This document shows, in pieces, positions 1 through 8,891 of a DNA stretch of 64,000 nt. Where the stretch lies: the NCBI RefSeq assembly GCF_040760075.1, contig NZ_CP142884.1:868001-932000 (forward strand), read 5' to 3'. A model generated the notes under the pieces. It had not been told where the DNA came from. It was given only the letters and a program-made list of their open reading frames with translations, and did no database searches. Both the position numbers and the translations under genes were made by a program. Position 1 is the first letter of the stretch. Each line of letters opens with the position of its first letter. The stretch is from Sphingobacterium sp. R2. GTDB lineage: Bacteria > Bacteroidota > Bacteroidia > Sphingobacteriales > Sphingobacteriaceae.

Positions 1-316
1 TGCTTAGAAATATATTCGGCACCGAAAGCACAGACGGCATATCCGCCATTTCTTTAAAGTAAAAACTATACAGTGGAATACGAGAGCTTGTACTTTCCAG
101 ATGATAAGTGGTATTTGCCGGAATCCACATATAAAATCTTGCCGGCAAATACCAGTGCTTCGTTGCTGTAAATACATGAATAATGCCGCCTTCGGCGTAA
201 AGCAGGCGCGCTTTTTTATGTTTATACTCGCGAGAATCAATACGATCGACATACAAGTGGTCGATATAAAAATTGTAATGCTCAGCATCAATCGCTGTAA
301 GTTTGCCCTCTTCCAT
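1..316 (-). CDS. AraC-family transcriptional regulator, N-terminal part (cut by window edge)
   Basis: The frame opens with ATG at 316-314 and runs off the left edge of the window without a stop, giving 105 codons. The visible residues (start MEEGKLTAIDAEHYNFYID; later LLYAEGGIIHVFTATKHWYL, then RFYMWIPANTTYHLE) have the pattern of the cupin-like sensing domain of AraC regulators: a short beta-rich segment with the W-I-P-A turn. The DNA-binding helix-turn-helix half would lie outside the window, so the family call rests on this domain alone. The gene diverges from an EmrA/EmrB-type efflux pair, and such regulators commonly control the adjacent exporter; that role is inferred. A perfect TAATTTTG -7 element ends four bases before the ATG, so the transcript may be leaderless. 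Confidence 0.72.
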   Translation of the reverse strand, partial: MEEGKLTAIDAEHYNFYIDHLYVDRIDSREYKHKKARLLYAEGGIIHVFTATKHWYLPARFYMWIPANTTYHLESTSSRIPLYSFYFKEMADMPSVLSVPNIFLS

Positions 317-320
317 ACCT

Positions 321-353
321 CAAAATTACGTTATTCCGACAATATGGCGCAAA
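321..353 (-). promoter_or_regulatory. Predicted promoter of the AraC-type regulator
   Basis: On the minus strand TTTG (353-350) is followed after 21 bases by TAATTTTG (328-321), matching the Bacteroidota -33/-7 consensus TTTG...TAnnTTTG. The -7 element ends four bases before the ATG at 316, which would put the transcription start at or next to the start codon. Confidence 0.55.
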
Positions 354-563
354 TAAACAAATATCCGTCCGACTATACAAAACAAATCCTTTCCACCCTA
401 CTGTATCTTTGTGCGGGCCATATTCCCAAATAAGAAAGTCGATCGGAACTTAGCCCCCACCTTCAAGTAAAATGCATTGACAAATCGTGATGTAGCAGGT
501 AACTCAGAATCGAATCTGGATCAGAATGCTAAAGTTGAAGAATTTGGAAAATGCGCAATTAGA

Positions 564-1619
564 ATGAATATGAATAGAAAAGATAAAAAAGACAAGACAA
601 AAGGATTTAATAAAGCGCTCGTCCTCTTTGCGAGTATATTATTATTGACCGGTATTGGCTTCCTGCTCAGGCATCTGATTTTTACTCATCAATATGTAAC
701 TACCAATGATGCACAGATAGATCAATACGTGACCCCTGTTGCTAGTCGGATCCCCGGTTTTATCAAAGAAGTCCGATTTGAAGAAAATCAATATGTACAT
801 CAGGGTGACACCCTATTAATCATTGATGCCAGTGAATATCAGACCAAGGTAGATATCGCAAATGCCGAACTCCAAAGTAGCCAGAGAAATGCCGAGGTAA
901 TCAGCAAAACAGCCAATGCGACTGCCAATAGTATTTCGGTTCAAAAGGCAAGATTAGAAGTGGCAAAAGTAAGTGTATGGCAGACGCAACAAGATTATAG
1001 TCGATTCAAGAAACTATATGAGGCCGATGCGGCAACCAGACAGCAGTACGACAATGCCAAAGCAGCTTACGATTTGGCATTAGCACAACTCCATGCTATG
1101 GCAGAAGAGTATAATTCCGCCCGACTGAATACCAGCAAAGAAAAAGCAAACGAGTTACCTGCAAAAGTGAATATTAATATTAAAAAGGCCGCAAGAACAA
1201 ATGCCCAGCTTTTCCTTTCCTATACTGTAGTAACCGCGCCCTATGACGGCTTCGTCGGGAAGCGGACTATACAACCCGGACAATTTGTGAAGGAGGGTCA
1301 GACACTGGCAAATGTAGTTAGCGAGGAGAAATGGATCGATGCAAATTTCAGGGAAACACAGCTTGAAGATCTAATAGAAGGCACTATCGTGACGATACAG
1401 GTAGATGCATTTCCCAACCTTCTTTTTAAAGGAAAGATCCATTCTTTTTCTCCAGCATCAGGTTCCAAATTTGCCGTGATACCCCAGGATAACGCAACCG
1501 GAAACTTCGTAAAAATAGAGCAGCGCATCCCCGTTAAAATTGTCTTTGACGCACAGCAGGATCTTAAAAAGCTACGTGGCGGCATGAACGTTGTCATTCA
1601 TGCTGCCCATCAATCCTAA
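564..1619 (+). CDS. HlyD-family membrane fusion protein of a multidrug efflux pump (EmrA-like)
   Basis: Periplasmic adaptor that would link the inner-membrane pump encoded next to it to an outer-membrane TolC-type channel. From the ATG at 564 the protein has 351 residues: a Lys-rich cytoplasmic start, one membrane helix (about 18-40), a first half-lipoyl segment (TNDAQIDQYVTPVASRIPGF), a long alpha-helical hairpin rich in Ala, Gln and Lys, the second lipoyl half (VTAPYDGFVGKRTIQPGQFV) and a beta-barrel end. The frame is open further upstream to a TTG at 477, but that extension is polar and would bury the membrane anchor 29 residues deeper, so I prefer ATG 564 (ATG 570 is also possible). The gene is followed at once by the MFS partner. 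No TolC gene is visible, so the outer-membrane partner is encoded elsewhere. Confidence 0.85.
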   Translation: MNMNRKDKKDKTKGFNKALVLFASILLLTGIGFLLRHLIFTHQYVTTNDAQIDQYVTPVASRIPGFIKEVRFEENQYVHQGDTLLIIDASEYQTKVDIANAELQSSQRNAEVISKTANATANSISVQKARLEVAKVSVWQTQQDYSRFKKLYEADAATRQQYDNAKAAYDLALAQLHAMAEEYNSARLNTSKEKANELPAKVNINIKKAARTNAQLFLSYTVVTAPYDGFVGKRTIQPGQFVKEGQTLANVVSEEKWIDANFRETQLEDLIEGTIVTIQVDAFPNLLFKGKIHSFSPASGSKFAVIPQDNATGNFVKIEQRIPVKIVFDAQQDLKKLRGGMNVVIHAAHQS

Positions 1620-1626
1620 TTTCACC

Positions 1627-3204
1627 ATGCTTAACAACAAATCTGTATACTATAGCTGGGTTCCCGAATGGATCAAACTTCCGCTTATGATACTAGCGAT
1701 GTTTCCCCATCTCATGTTAATGTCGCTCTTCCATTCGAATACGGCATTTACCGCGTCGGCGCTTGACATCGAAACCGAAGATATTCAGTATTTCCTTTCC
1801 TTGATGTATGGCGCCATTGTAGTTGCTTTACTCATTTTTCAGCGGCTTTTTTCTTATTTCAGGGTGAGAACATATATCCTGTTGACCTGCAGTGCTTCCA
1901 TCCTCATCCTAATCGGCATTTCATTGACAAAAGATCCATTCCTTATTGGCGTTCTGCGTGTAGCCGAAGGTATTTTCTGCGTGCTTGAAGGCGCTTGTTT
2001 CCTTCCAATGGTTATGAGCCAGATTAAGCATACAAAGAGCCGCACCATTGCCTATTTCTTCCTATATACATTTATGCTTACTGGCTCGACTTTGACAACA
2101 TCTTTGCTCAAAGAAAGTATTATGGATTATGGATGGCAAGATATGATCCATGTTGTACTCTATTGGCATTTGATTGTGATTGCGATAGCCCTGCTCTTAC
2201 TCAACAATAATCGCCTAAGTAGAAAATTCCCCCTCTATCAACTGGATCTCACAAGTTGCCTGTTTCTGCTGCTCTCATTGAGTTGCGGCGCTTACGTCCT
2301 AATCTATGGCCGTAAATACTATTGGTTCGAACACACCAATATCAACATCAACTTTGCCCTTTTCCTAGTGTTCGGAGCACTATTTATATTTAAACAAAGT
2401 TTGGTCAAAAGACCTCTTTTTCACTTTGAGGTCTTGAGATACAAAAATGTGATTTTGGGAGTTATCCTATTTTTTCTCTTTTATATTATTCGCAGCTGCC
2501 TCAACAATGTTTATACCGTAATGGCTACCGTCTGGAAATGGCCCTGGCACTATATTATTGATGTACAATTCATCAATGTCACAGGTACTATCTTGGGGGT
2601 TATTAGTTCTGGCGTCTTACTTCTATGCAACGTATCGCCGAAATATAGCTTTGGTTTTGGCTTTTTGATATTGGCAATCTCCTGTTTTCTCTTCGTCCCT
2701 ACCTTTTATTCTGATACCACAATCTGGGCCATCGGGCTCCCATTGTTCATTCAGGGCATCGGACAAGGTTGGCTGTTCACACCGTTGGTGATTTACATTT
2801 TAACAGGTGTCAAATCCCAACATGTAGGCAATGCTGGCCTCATGGGTACAACTGTTCGATTTTGGAGTACCAATATTGGATTTGCCTTTATCCAAACCAT
2901 CAGCTATACACTAAATAAAAAGCATTATATTCAACTCGAACAGACGCTGAATACAAGCAATTCGCTAACAATGAATTATTGGAACACATTAATCGAGAAA
3001 TATAGCGGATTTTATGGCGATCAAGTGGCCAACCGTATTGTTGGTAAAAGTCTTTCCGGAAGTTTGAGTCAGCAAGCATCGCTAATCAGCAATATGGAAA
3101 TATTTACTTACCTTGGAATGCTAGGGTTAATTGTAACCGGAATAATATTCTTATTTGGTCCAGCCAAAACCCTCTATATCCGGCTGAGGTTACCTTACTT
3201 GTAA
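1627..3204 (+). CDS. MFS drug:proton antiporter, EmrB-like partner of the upstream HlyD protein
   Basis: Integral membrane protein of 525 residues with about fourteen hydrophobic helices, consistent with the 14-helix DHA2 branch of the major facilitator superfamily. The sequence has the aromatic helix ends and short charged loops typical of Bacteroidota EmrB-like proteins, but classical MFS motif A is weak. Two starts are possible: ATG 1600, which overlaps the upstream gene by 20 bases, and ATG 1627, seven bases after its stop. I chose 1627 because MLNNKSVYYSWVPEWIK is a plausible cytoplasmic lead into helix 1. With the HlyD protein it should form the inner part of a tripartite exporter; the substrate cannot be told from sequence. 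A strong bidirectional terminator follows. Confidence 0.82.
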   Translation: MLNNKSVYYSWVPEWIKLPLMILAMFPHLMLMSLFHSNTAFTASALDIETEDIQYFLSLMYGAIVVALLIFQRLFSYFRVRTYILLTCSASILILIGISLTKDPFLIGVLRVAEGIFCVLEGACFLPMVMSQIKHTKSRTIAYFFLYTFMLTGSTLTTSLLKESIMDYGWQDMIHVVLYWHLIVIAIALLLLNNNRLSRKFPLYQLDLTSCLFLLLSLSCGAYVLIYGRKYYWFEHTNININFALFLVFGALFIFKQSLVKRPLFHFEVLRYKNVILGVILFFLFYIIRSCLNNVYTVMATVWKWPWHYIIDVQFINVTGTILGVISSGVLLLCNVSPKYSFGFGFLILAISCFLFVPTFYSDTTIWAIGLPLFIQGIGQGWLFTPLVIYILTGVKSQHVGNAGLMGTTVRFWSTNIGFAFIQTISYTLNKKHYIQLEQTLNTSNSLTMNYWNTLIEKYSGFYGDQVANRIVGKSLSGSLSQQASLISNMEIFTYLGMLGLIVTGIIFLFGPAKTLYIRLRLPYL

Positions 3205-3320
3205 ATCAAAGTGAGGGAGCGCCTATATAACAAGGTTCAGCAACTCCATTAAAGCCAAAGAAAATAAACGTTTCCCATAAACGGAGCATAGCAACCTCAT
3301 GCCCACTAGTGAACAATATT

Positions 3321-3360
3321 AAAAGAGGCTATTCGCAAATCAATGCAAATAGCCTCTTTT
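3321..3360. terminator. Bidirectional intrinsic terminator between the efflux operon and gltX
   Basis: A perfect 13-bp stem AAAAGAGGCTATT / AATAGCCTCTTTT with A- and T-rich flanks sits between two convergent genes and can end transcription from both sides. Confidence 0.85.
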
Positions 3361-3381
3361 AGTATTTTATACTTCGTTCAT

Positions 3382-4902
3382 TTAAGCATCAAATTCCTGA
3401 AGTGCTTTTTTCACACGATTTACCACTTCATCTCTGCCCAGCAGTTCAACGATCTGAAAGACATCTGGACCAAATTTCCCACCGACTAACATAATACGGA
3501 ATGGCATCATCAGTTCGCCCATTTTCATTCCGGATGCCTGAATCGCATCCTTGAAGAAAGGTTCCAACTCAGCAGCCTTCCAGGTATCAAATCCTGCAAA
3601 AGACTGGTTAATCCCCTCAAAAAATGCAGTTTTTTCAGCAGACCATTTAGGCTTTACTGCATTTAAATCATATGCTGCAGGTTGCAGGAAGAAAAACGAC
3701 GCTTGGCTCCAAAAATCTTCCACAAAGGTCAGGCGCTCTTTTACCGCATCCAATACCTTACTCACATAAGTGTCATCAGCCACTACTTGATGATGTTCCA
3801 AAACTGTTTTGATCTGCGGTAACAGCGATTCTGTTGAAGATCGTTTGATCCATTCATGATTAAACCATTTTGCTTTTTCAAAATCAAATTTCGCCCCCGC
3901 TTTACTGATACGGTCAACGCCGAATTTCTGGATCAATTCATCTAAAGAAAAAAGTTCCTGTTCAGTTCCATCATTCCAGCCTAACACCCCAAGCATATTG
4001 ACAAAAGCCTCTGGCAAGAAACCCATCTCACGAAAACCTTTTATTGTATCGCCAGAGTTCGAATCGGTCCAGTTCATTGCGTAAACAGGGAATCCCAAAC
4101 GATCGCCATCGCGTTTACTTAATTTACCATTTCCATCTGGTTTAAGGATTAACGGAAGATGTGCCCAGCTTGGCATGCTATCGCCCCAGCCAAGGTATTC
4201 CCACAACAAGATATGGATAGGTGCCGAAGGCAACCACTCTTCGCCACGGAATACATGCGAAATATCCATGACTTTATCATCGACAACAACGGCCAGGTGA
4301 TAAGTTGGCATACCATCAGCTTTAAGCAATACCTTATCATCAACAAGATTGGTATCGAAAGCAACCTTTCCACGGATCATATCCGTAAATGTTACCGTAT
4401 CATCAGTAGGAATTTTTATACGAATGGTATGCGGAGTTCCCGCATCCAACAGTTGTTGAGTTTCAGTCGCAGATAGGCTCAGCGAATTGCGCAATTGAAG
4501 TCTGTTCTCGTGGCTATAGCGAAAATTAGGCTGCAACTTACGCTGCTCATCCAGCTCCTCTGCTGTGTCAAAAGCATAGTAAGCATACCCATTTGCGACC
4601 AGCTGCTCAGCATATTTCCGGTAAGAGGGTTTTCGCTCACTTTGACGGTAAGGCCCATATTTCCCCCCTTTTAGCGGACTTTCATCTGGCGTCAGGCCAC
4701 ACCATGCTAAACATTCGTTGATATATTCCTCAGCACCTGGGACAAAACGAGCTTGATCCGTATCCTCGACACGTAAAATAAAATCTCCCTGATGCTGACG
4801 CGCATAGAGAAAATTAAACAAAGCTGTACGTACCCCACCAAGGTGAAGACCACCTGTAGGGCTTGGTGCAAAACGCACTCTGACTTTTCTTTCTGAACTC
4901 AT
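3382..4902 (-). CDS. gltX: Glutamate--tRNA ligase
   Basis: Class I aminoacyl-tRNA synthetase that charges tRNA-Glu with glutamate, using ATP, in the cytoplasm. The HIGH-type signature is in PSPTGGLHLGGVRTALFN at about residues 14-31, and the KMSKS-type loop reads KLSKRDG in the middle of the protein. The 506-residue length, the catalytic Rossmann domain and the C-terminal helical anticodon-binding domain fit bacterial GltX. The ATG at 4902 gives the conserved start MSSERKVRVRFAPSPTGG. A TAATTTTG element (4914-4907) ends four bases before it, so the mRNA may be leaderless. The gene stands alone, convergent with the efflux operon and divergent from the histidine kinase gene. Confidence 0.97.
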   Translation of the reverse strand: MSSERKVRVRFAPSPTGGLHLGGVRTALFNFLYARQHQGDFILRVEDTDQARFVPGAEEYINECLAWCGLTPDESPLKGGKYGPYRQSERKPSYRKYAEQLVANGYAYYAFDTAEELDEQRKLQPNFRYSHENRLQLRNSLSLSATETQQLLDAGTPHTIRIKIPTDDTVTFTDMIRGKVAFDTNLVDDKVLLKADGMPTYHLAVVVDDKVMDISHVFRGEEWLPSAPIHILLWEYLGWGDSMPSWAHLPLILKPDGNGKLSKRDGDRLGFPVYAMNWTDSNSGDTIKGFREMGFLPEAFVNMLGVLGWNDGTEQELFSLDELIQKFGVDRISKAGAKFDFEKAKWFNHEWIKRSSTESLLPQIKTVLEHHQVVADDTYVSKVLDAVKERLTFVEDFWSQASFFFLQPAAYDLNAVKPKWSAEKTAFFEGINQSFAGFDTWKAAELEPFFKDAIQASGMKMGELMMPFRIMLVGGKFGPDVFQIVELLGRDEVVNRVKKALQEFDA

Positions 4903-4906
4903 GAAG

Positions 4907-4914
4907 CAAAATTA
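4907..4914 (-). promoter_or_regulatory. Predicted -7 promoter element of gltX
   Basis: TAATTTTG on the minus strand matches TAnnTTTG exactly and is separated from the gltX ATG by four bases. No clear -33 TTTG is seen at the usual distance. Confidence 0.45.
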
Positions 4915-5022
4915 CCACAAAATTTTTGATTTGGGCGGTACGACCACTTCTTCAATGAAATAAAAGTGCAGAAAACAGACATTTATTCAGTAATTTGCGA
5001 TGAAGGACACGAATACGGAATC

Positions 5023-6252
5023 ATGAAACCCTATCAGATTAGCCAGCAACGCTGGAAATTTATCTTGCTCATCTTTGCAGCAGTCATTGCTGTTGCCTCC
5101 TTGGTGTACACCAATTACCTCGTTCGAAATCTTGCTCACGCCGAACGTTCAAAGGCCGAGGTATGGGCCATGAGCACTAAAAATATCATGACCATGCCCG
5201 ACGTAGATGATGAGTTCATTACATTTATCTACGCTGTAAGAGACAGCCTAAATTTGCCAGCAATTATTACTGACGATAAAGAAGATATCATTTTTTGGCG
5301 GAACCTCGATTCTACGAAGACCAATATTAAGCCCGGGCAAAACGACAGTGTTACAAAGCATCTAAATTATGACCCGGCTTATTTTCAAAAACAGTTGGCA
5401 TTTATGAAAAAAAGCCATCCCCCCATTACTTTGGAATTGGAAAATGGGCAAAAATGGCATGTATACTACAAAGATTCTTGGTTTTTGCAACAGCTAAGGG
5501 TGTTTCCGTACGTACAACTATCGCTCATTGCGCTCTTCCTTATCATTGCATATACCGTTTTCAACTCTATCCGAAAATCTGAACAAAATCTTGTTTGGGT
5601 AGGCCTCACCAAAGAAGCGGCACATCAATTGGGGACCCCCATTTCATCGTTGATGGGTTGGCTAGAACTGATTCGTATAAAATTTGATGCCGAAGAAGAT
5701 GATACCCTAAATGAAATGGAAAACGACATAAAGCGGCTTGAGATTGTCGCTGACCGCTTTTCAAAAATAGGGTCCACCCCCGTACTGACCAATCACAACC
5801 TCTACGAGGTCATTAAAAATTACATGGATTATTTCCGTATACGGACTAGCAATAAAATTACTTTCGAATTAAAAGGAGACAAACATCTTGAAGCAAAGCT
5901 CAATATTCCACTCTTCGACTGGATTATAGAAAATTTATTGAAAAATGGTGTAAATGCCATTGGTACAGAAGGAAAGATAACTGTTAATATTTCAGAAAAT
6001 ATTGCGAAAGAAGAAATTTTTATAGACATTAGCGATACGGGCAAAGGAATTCCGAGATCTAATTTTGAATCAGTTTTCCAGCCAGGCTTCACAACAAGAA
6101 AGAGAGGCTGGGGGCTCGGGCTTAGTCTGACAAAGAGAATGGTGCGGTATCACCAAGGACAAATCTTTGTAAAAGAATCTGAATTAGGTAAAGGAACAAC
6201 ATTTCGAATAATCTTAAAAAGCAATTTAAAATATGAAGCCACTCAAATCTGA
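5023..6252 (+). CDS. Membrane-bound sensor histidine kinase
   Basis: Two-component sensor that would autophosphorylate on a histidine and pass the phosphate to a response regulator. From ATG 5023 it has 409 residues: a short cytoplasmic start, helix 1 (about 10-33), a periplasmic domain of about 125 residues, helix 2 (about 160-180), then a dimerisation/phosphoacceptor segment KEAAHQLGTPISSLMGW with His201. The ATPase domain follows, with N-box NLLKNGVNAIG (an unusual Gly after the second Asn), G1 box DTGKGIP and G2 box GWGLGLSLTKRM. An upstream GTG at 4966 extends the frame by 19 polar residues and is less likely. The last 20 bases overlap the DinB-like gene. No response regulator is adjacent, so it is an orphan kinase with unknown signal. 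Confidence 0.9.
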   Translation: MKPYQISQQRWKFILLIFAAVIAVASLVYTNYLVRNLAHAERSKAEVWAMSTKNIMTMPDVDDEFITFIYAVRDSLNLPAIITDDKEDIIFWRNLDSTKTNIKPGQNDSVTKHLNYDPAYFQKQLAFMKKSHPPITLELENGQKWHVYYKDSWFLQQLRVFPYVQLSLIALFLIIAYTVFNSIRKSEQNLVWVGLTKEAAHQLGTPISSLMGWLELIRIKFDAEEDDTLNEMENDIKRLEIVADRFSKIGSTPVLTNHNLYEVIKNYMDYFRIRTSNKITFELKGDKHLEAKLNIPLFDWIIENLLKNGVNAIGTEGKITVNISENIAKEEIFIDISDTGKGIPRSNFESVFQPGFTTRKRGWGLGLSLTKRMVRYHQGQIFVKESELGKGTTFRIILKSNLKYEATQI

Positions 6253-6781
6253 CGAATATCCAGCAGTCTATGCGCCATATATTGAGACTGTCGTCGATAA
6301 CGTGTTTGATGCACTCGAAGAACAAACGCTCTCCTTTCCGGCATTTCTGGACACAATTCCTGAGGAAAGAGGCAATTTTAGATACGCCGAGGATAAATGG
6401 ACCATCAAAGAAGTCGTTGGCCACGTCATCGACAATGAACGCATCATGGCCTATCGTGCGTTGCGCTTCTCCCGAAATGACCTGAAGGAGCTCGCCGGTT
6501 ATGACCAAGACTACCTCATTCAGTATTCGCGCTATAATGACCGTACCTTGGAAAGCTTGAGCAAAGAATTCACCTTTCTTCGCAAAGCCAATATGATGCT
6601 TTTCAACAGTTTCAATGACGCTGAATTGGAGCGTAAAGGAATGGCATCTGAGCGACTCACCAGTGTAAAAGCACTGTTATATGTCATTGCGGGACACCTC
6701 AATCATCACCGCATTATTATCCAAGAACGTTATTTAAACTCAGACGATGTCAAAAATTTGGTTTCAGCATTACAGCATTGA
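6233..6781 (+). CDS. DinB/YfiT-like four-helix metal-binding protein
   Basis: A 182-residue cytoplasmic protein of the DinB superfamily, whose members are four-helix bundles with a metal site made by three histidines. His64 lies in KEVVGHVIDNERIMAYR and His155/158/159 in VIAGHLNHHRIII, matching the family's metal-ligand spacing. Some relatives are thiol-dependent S-transferases (bacillithiol or mycothiol linked), but the substrate here is unknown. The start overlaps the kinase gene by 20 bases and the end overlaps the thioesterase gene by 35 bases, so the three are almost certainly co-transcribed and translationally coupled. Confidence 0.85.
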   Translation: MKPLKSDEYPAVYAPYIETVVDNVFDALEEQTLSFPAFLDTIPEERGNFRYAEDKWTIKEVVGHVIDNERIMAYRALRFSRNDLKELAGYDQDYLIQYSRYNDRTLESLSKEFTFLRKANMMLFNSFNDAELERKGMASERLTSVKALLYVIAGHLNHHRIIIQERYLNSDDVKNLVSALQH

Positions 6782-7172
6782 GGAAATAAATGTATTTTTT
6801 AACAAATACCTGTCAGGTCTTTTGGAAATTCAAGCGACAGAAATAGATGACAACACCATTACAGCAACTATGCCTGTAACAGATAAAGTCAAGCAGCCGC
6901 ATGGAATATTACATGGAGGAGCCTCGGTAGTCCTGGCAGAGTCTCTAGGGAGTATTGCCTCTAACCTGGTGGTTGATCCAGATAAATATCGCGGCGTTGG
7001 ACTTGAAGTGAACGCAAACCATATACGTCCCGTAAGCGCCGGAATAATTACAGCGAAATGCAGTCCCATACATATTGGCCGTTCCACACATATCTGGGAA
7101 ATAAAGATGTATGACCGGTTCAATAAATTAAATTGTATTTCCAGACTGACAGTAGCGATCGTTCCGAAATAA
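6747..7172 (+). CDS. PaaI/MenI-type hotdog-fold acyl-CoA thioesterase
   Basis: A 141-residue hotdog-fold thioesterase. The signature PHGILHGGASVVLAESLGS (His56 and catalytic Glu65) is that of the PaaI/YdiI group, which includes the menaquinone-pathway 1,4-dihydroxy-2-naphthoyl-CoA hydrolase MenI as well as phenylacetyl-CoA-type enzymes. A MenI role is plausible in a menaquinone-using phylum but cannot be decided here. The ATG at 6747 lies inside the preceding DinB-like gene (35-base overlap), indicating coupled translation. A strong terminator follows about 70 bases after the stop and closes the three-gene unit. Confidence 0.85.
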   Translation: MSKIWFQHYSIEEINVFFNKYLSGLLEIQATEIDDNTITATMPVTDKVKQPHGILHGGASVVLAESLGSIASNLVVDPDKYRGVGLEVNANHIRPVSAGIITAKCSPIHIGRSTHIWEIKMYDRFNKLNCISRLTVAIVPK

Positions 7173-7242
7173 TACAATTTATCGGGCTTTTGAGCACGCG
7201 AATTCCGAAACCATCAAATTTTAATCCGAAGCATTAAAACTT

Positions 7243-7276
7243 AAAGGAGGATAATTACAATTTATCCTCCTTTTTT
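7243..7276 (+). terminator. Intrinsic terminator after the kinase-DinB-thioesterase operon
   Basis: A 12-bp perfect stem AAAGGAGGATAA / TTATCCTCCTTT with a 7-base loop is followed by a T run. Confidence 0.85.
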
Positions 7277-7465
7277 CGCGAATTAATTCTCAAAACTGAG
7301 CAAAAATATGCCTTTATTTATTTCCTATATTCAATAAATTTAAGTAGTCTTGTACGTTGGATAGTTTAAAAATCAACAAAATAGCATGCAATCGATTGCT
7401 TAAAGCAACTTTTTCAACAGATTTCTACTGCGTGAACGATAACTTAACTAAATATAATTAAAAAA

Positions 7466-8761
7466 ATGACCACTAATCCTAATTCGGGTAAAACAGCAAT
7501 AGTCCCTATGCTCATTTGCTGTGCATTATTTTTTATTCTTGGATATATCACTTGGGCCAATGGCGCATTGATCCCTTTTGTACGCTTAGCATTTAATTTA
7601 GAGACCGACACACAAGCATTTTTAATTCTTTTCGCGTCGTATATTGCCTATTTTTTTCTCGCATTACCCAGTTCATGGATTTTAGGGAAAACAGGATTCA
7701 AAAATGGATTAGTGGCCAGTCTGGTGTTAATTATTTTAGGCGCCCTTATCATTATTCCTGCCGCATCAAATTTGAGCTACCAACTCTTCTTGGTCGCTAT
7801 CTTTGTGCAAGCCTCAGGTATGGCGCTGTTACAGACAGCGATTAACCCTTATTTAAGTATAATCGGCCCCATAGAAAGTGCCGCTCAAAGGATCTCCATC
7901 GTAGGGATTTTCAATAAAACAGCTGGCATGATTGTTCCAGTAGTCTTGGGGAGCATCCTGTTAAAAGATTACGACAGCATTTCCAGTAGAATCAAAGAAC
8001 TCAAAGCAGGTGCAGAACACGATGCACTGTTAGCAGAATTATCTGAAAGGCTTCATGGACCCTACATTGGAGTGGCTATCGGTGTTGCGATTCTAGCGAT
8101 TGTCGTATTTGCTGTAAAAATGCCCGAAGTTGATGTCAATAAGGAAGAAGAAGCAACAGATGCTGCTGCTGTCACCAGTACTAAAAAGACAAGTATCTTT
8201 CAGTTTCCACATTTATTTTTAGGATTTCTCGCTATTTTCTTCTGCGTTGCAGTCGAAGTAATGGCAGGTGACATCATCGGAACGTACGGAAGATTATTAT
8301 CACTGCCGCCATTTTTTGTTAAGTATGGTACTACGTTTACGCTAGTATGTATGTTAGTTGGCTATTTCATTGGTATCATCTCTATTCCAAAATTTGTATC
8401 GCAGCAAACCGCTTTACGTATCTGTACAATTGTTGGGATAACATTTACGGCAATTTCGGCATTTTCTACAGGACTGACGTCTTATATCTTTGTAGCCCTA
8501 TTAGGTGTCGCTAATGCATTGATGTGGCCAGCAATTTTTCCGCTGGGTATAAAAGGACTAGGACGCTTTACGAAAACAGGATCAGGCATTATGATTATGG
8601 GTATTGCCGGAGGAGCAATCTGGCCGTTGATATATGGTTATTTGAAGGACACTTTACATGTTGACTTCCAACATGCGTTTCTCTTTGCGATGGTTCCGGC
8701 CTACCTGTATATCTTATTTTTTGCCACTAAAGGGCATAAAATTGGAAAAGGAAACACTTAG
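7466..8761 (+). CDS. Sugar MFS transporter of the FucP/GluP (FHS) family
   Basis: Proton-coupled sugar permease of 431 residues with twelve hydrophobic helices, belonging to the fucose/glucose/galactose (FHS) family used by many Bacteroidota for glucose and galactose uptake. Family-like segments are NPYLSIIGP in the N-terminal half and MAGDIIGTYGRLL and ANALMWPAIFPLGIKGLG in the C-terminal half. The two halves are joined by a charged cytoplasmic loop rich in Glu and Ala (KEEEATDAAA). The gene is a single unit with about 190 bases upstream of unassigned sequence and a strong terminator behind. Glucose or galactose is the likeliest substrate, by family. Confidence 0.88.
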   Translation: MTTNPNSGKTAIVPMLICCALFFILGYITWANGALIPFVRLAFNLETDTQAFLILFASYIAYFFLALPSSWILGKTGFKNGLVASLVLIILGALIIIPAASNLSYQLFLVAIFVQASGMALLQTAINPYLSIIGPIESAAQRISIVGIFNKTAGMIVPVVLGSILLKDYDSISSRIKELKAGAEHDALLAELSERLHGPYIGVAIGVAILAIVVFAVKMPEVDVNKEEEATDAAAVTSTKKTSIFQFPHLFLGFLAIFFCVAVEVMAGDIIGTYGRLLSLPPFFVKYGTTFTLVCMLVGYFIGIISIPKFVSQQTALRICTIVGITFTAISAFSTGLTSYIFVALLGVANALMWPAIFPLGIKGLGRFTKTGSGIMIMGIAGGAIWPLIYGYLKDTLHVDFQHAFLFAMVPAYLYILFFATKGHKIGKGNT

Positions 8762-8784
8762 TAGAACACAATAGCGGACGAGCG

Positions 8785-8814
8785 AAAGGGCATCTAAAAA
8801 TAGATGCCCTTTTT
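8785..8814 (+). terminator. Intrinsic terminator after the sugar permease gene
   Basis: A 12-bp perfect stem AAAGGGCATCTA / TAGATGCCCTTT with a 4-base loop is followed by TT. Confidence 0.85.
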
Positions 8815-8891
8815 CTGTGAAATTCTTCCTATTTTTAGAAGATAGATAGAGGCGTGAAACTGTTGAAAACGCGTATATAACAAAACAAACA

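Noticed and set aside
4..291. A 95-codon minus-strand frame near the left edge
   Set aside because: It is a shadow of the real AraC-type frame, which starts at 316 in another phase and shows recognisable domain sequence.
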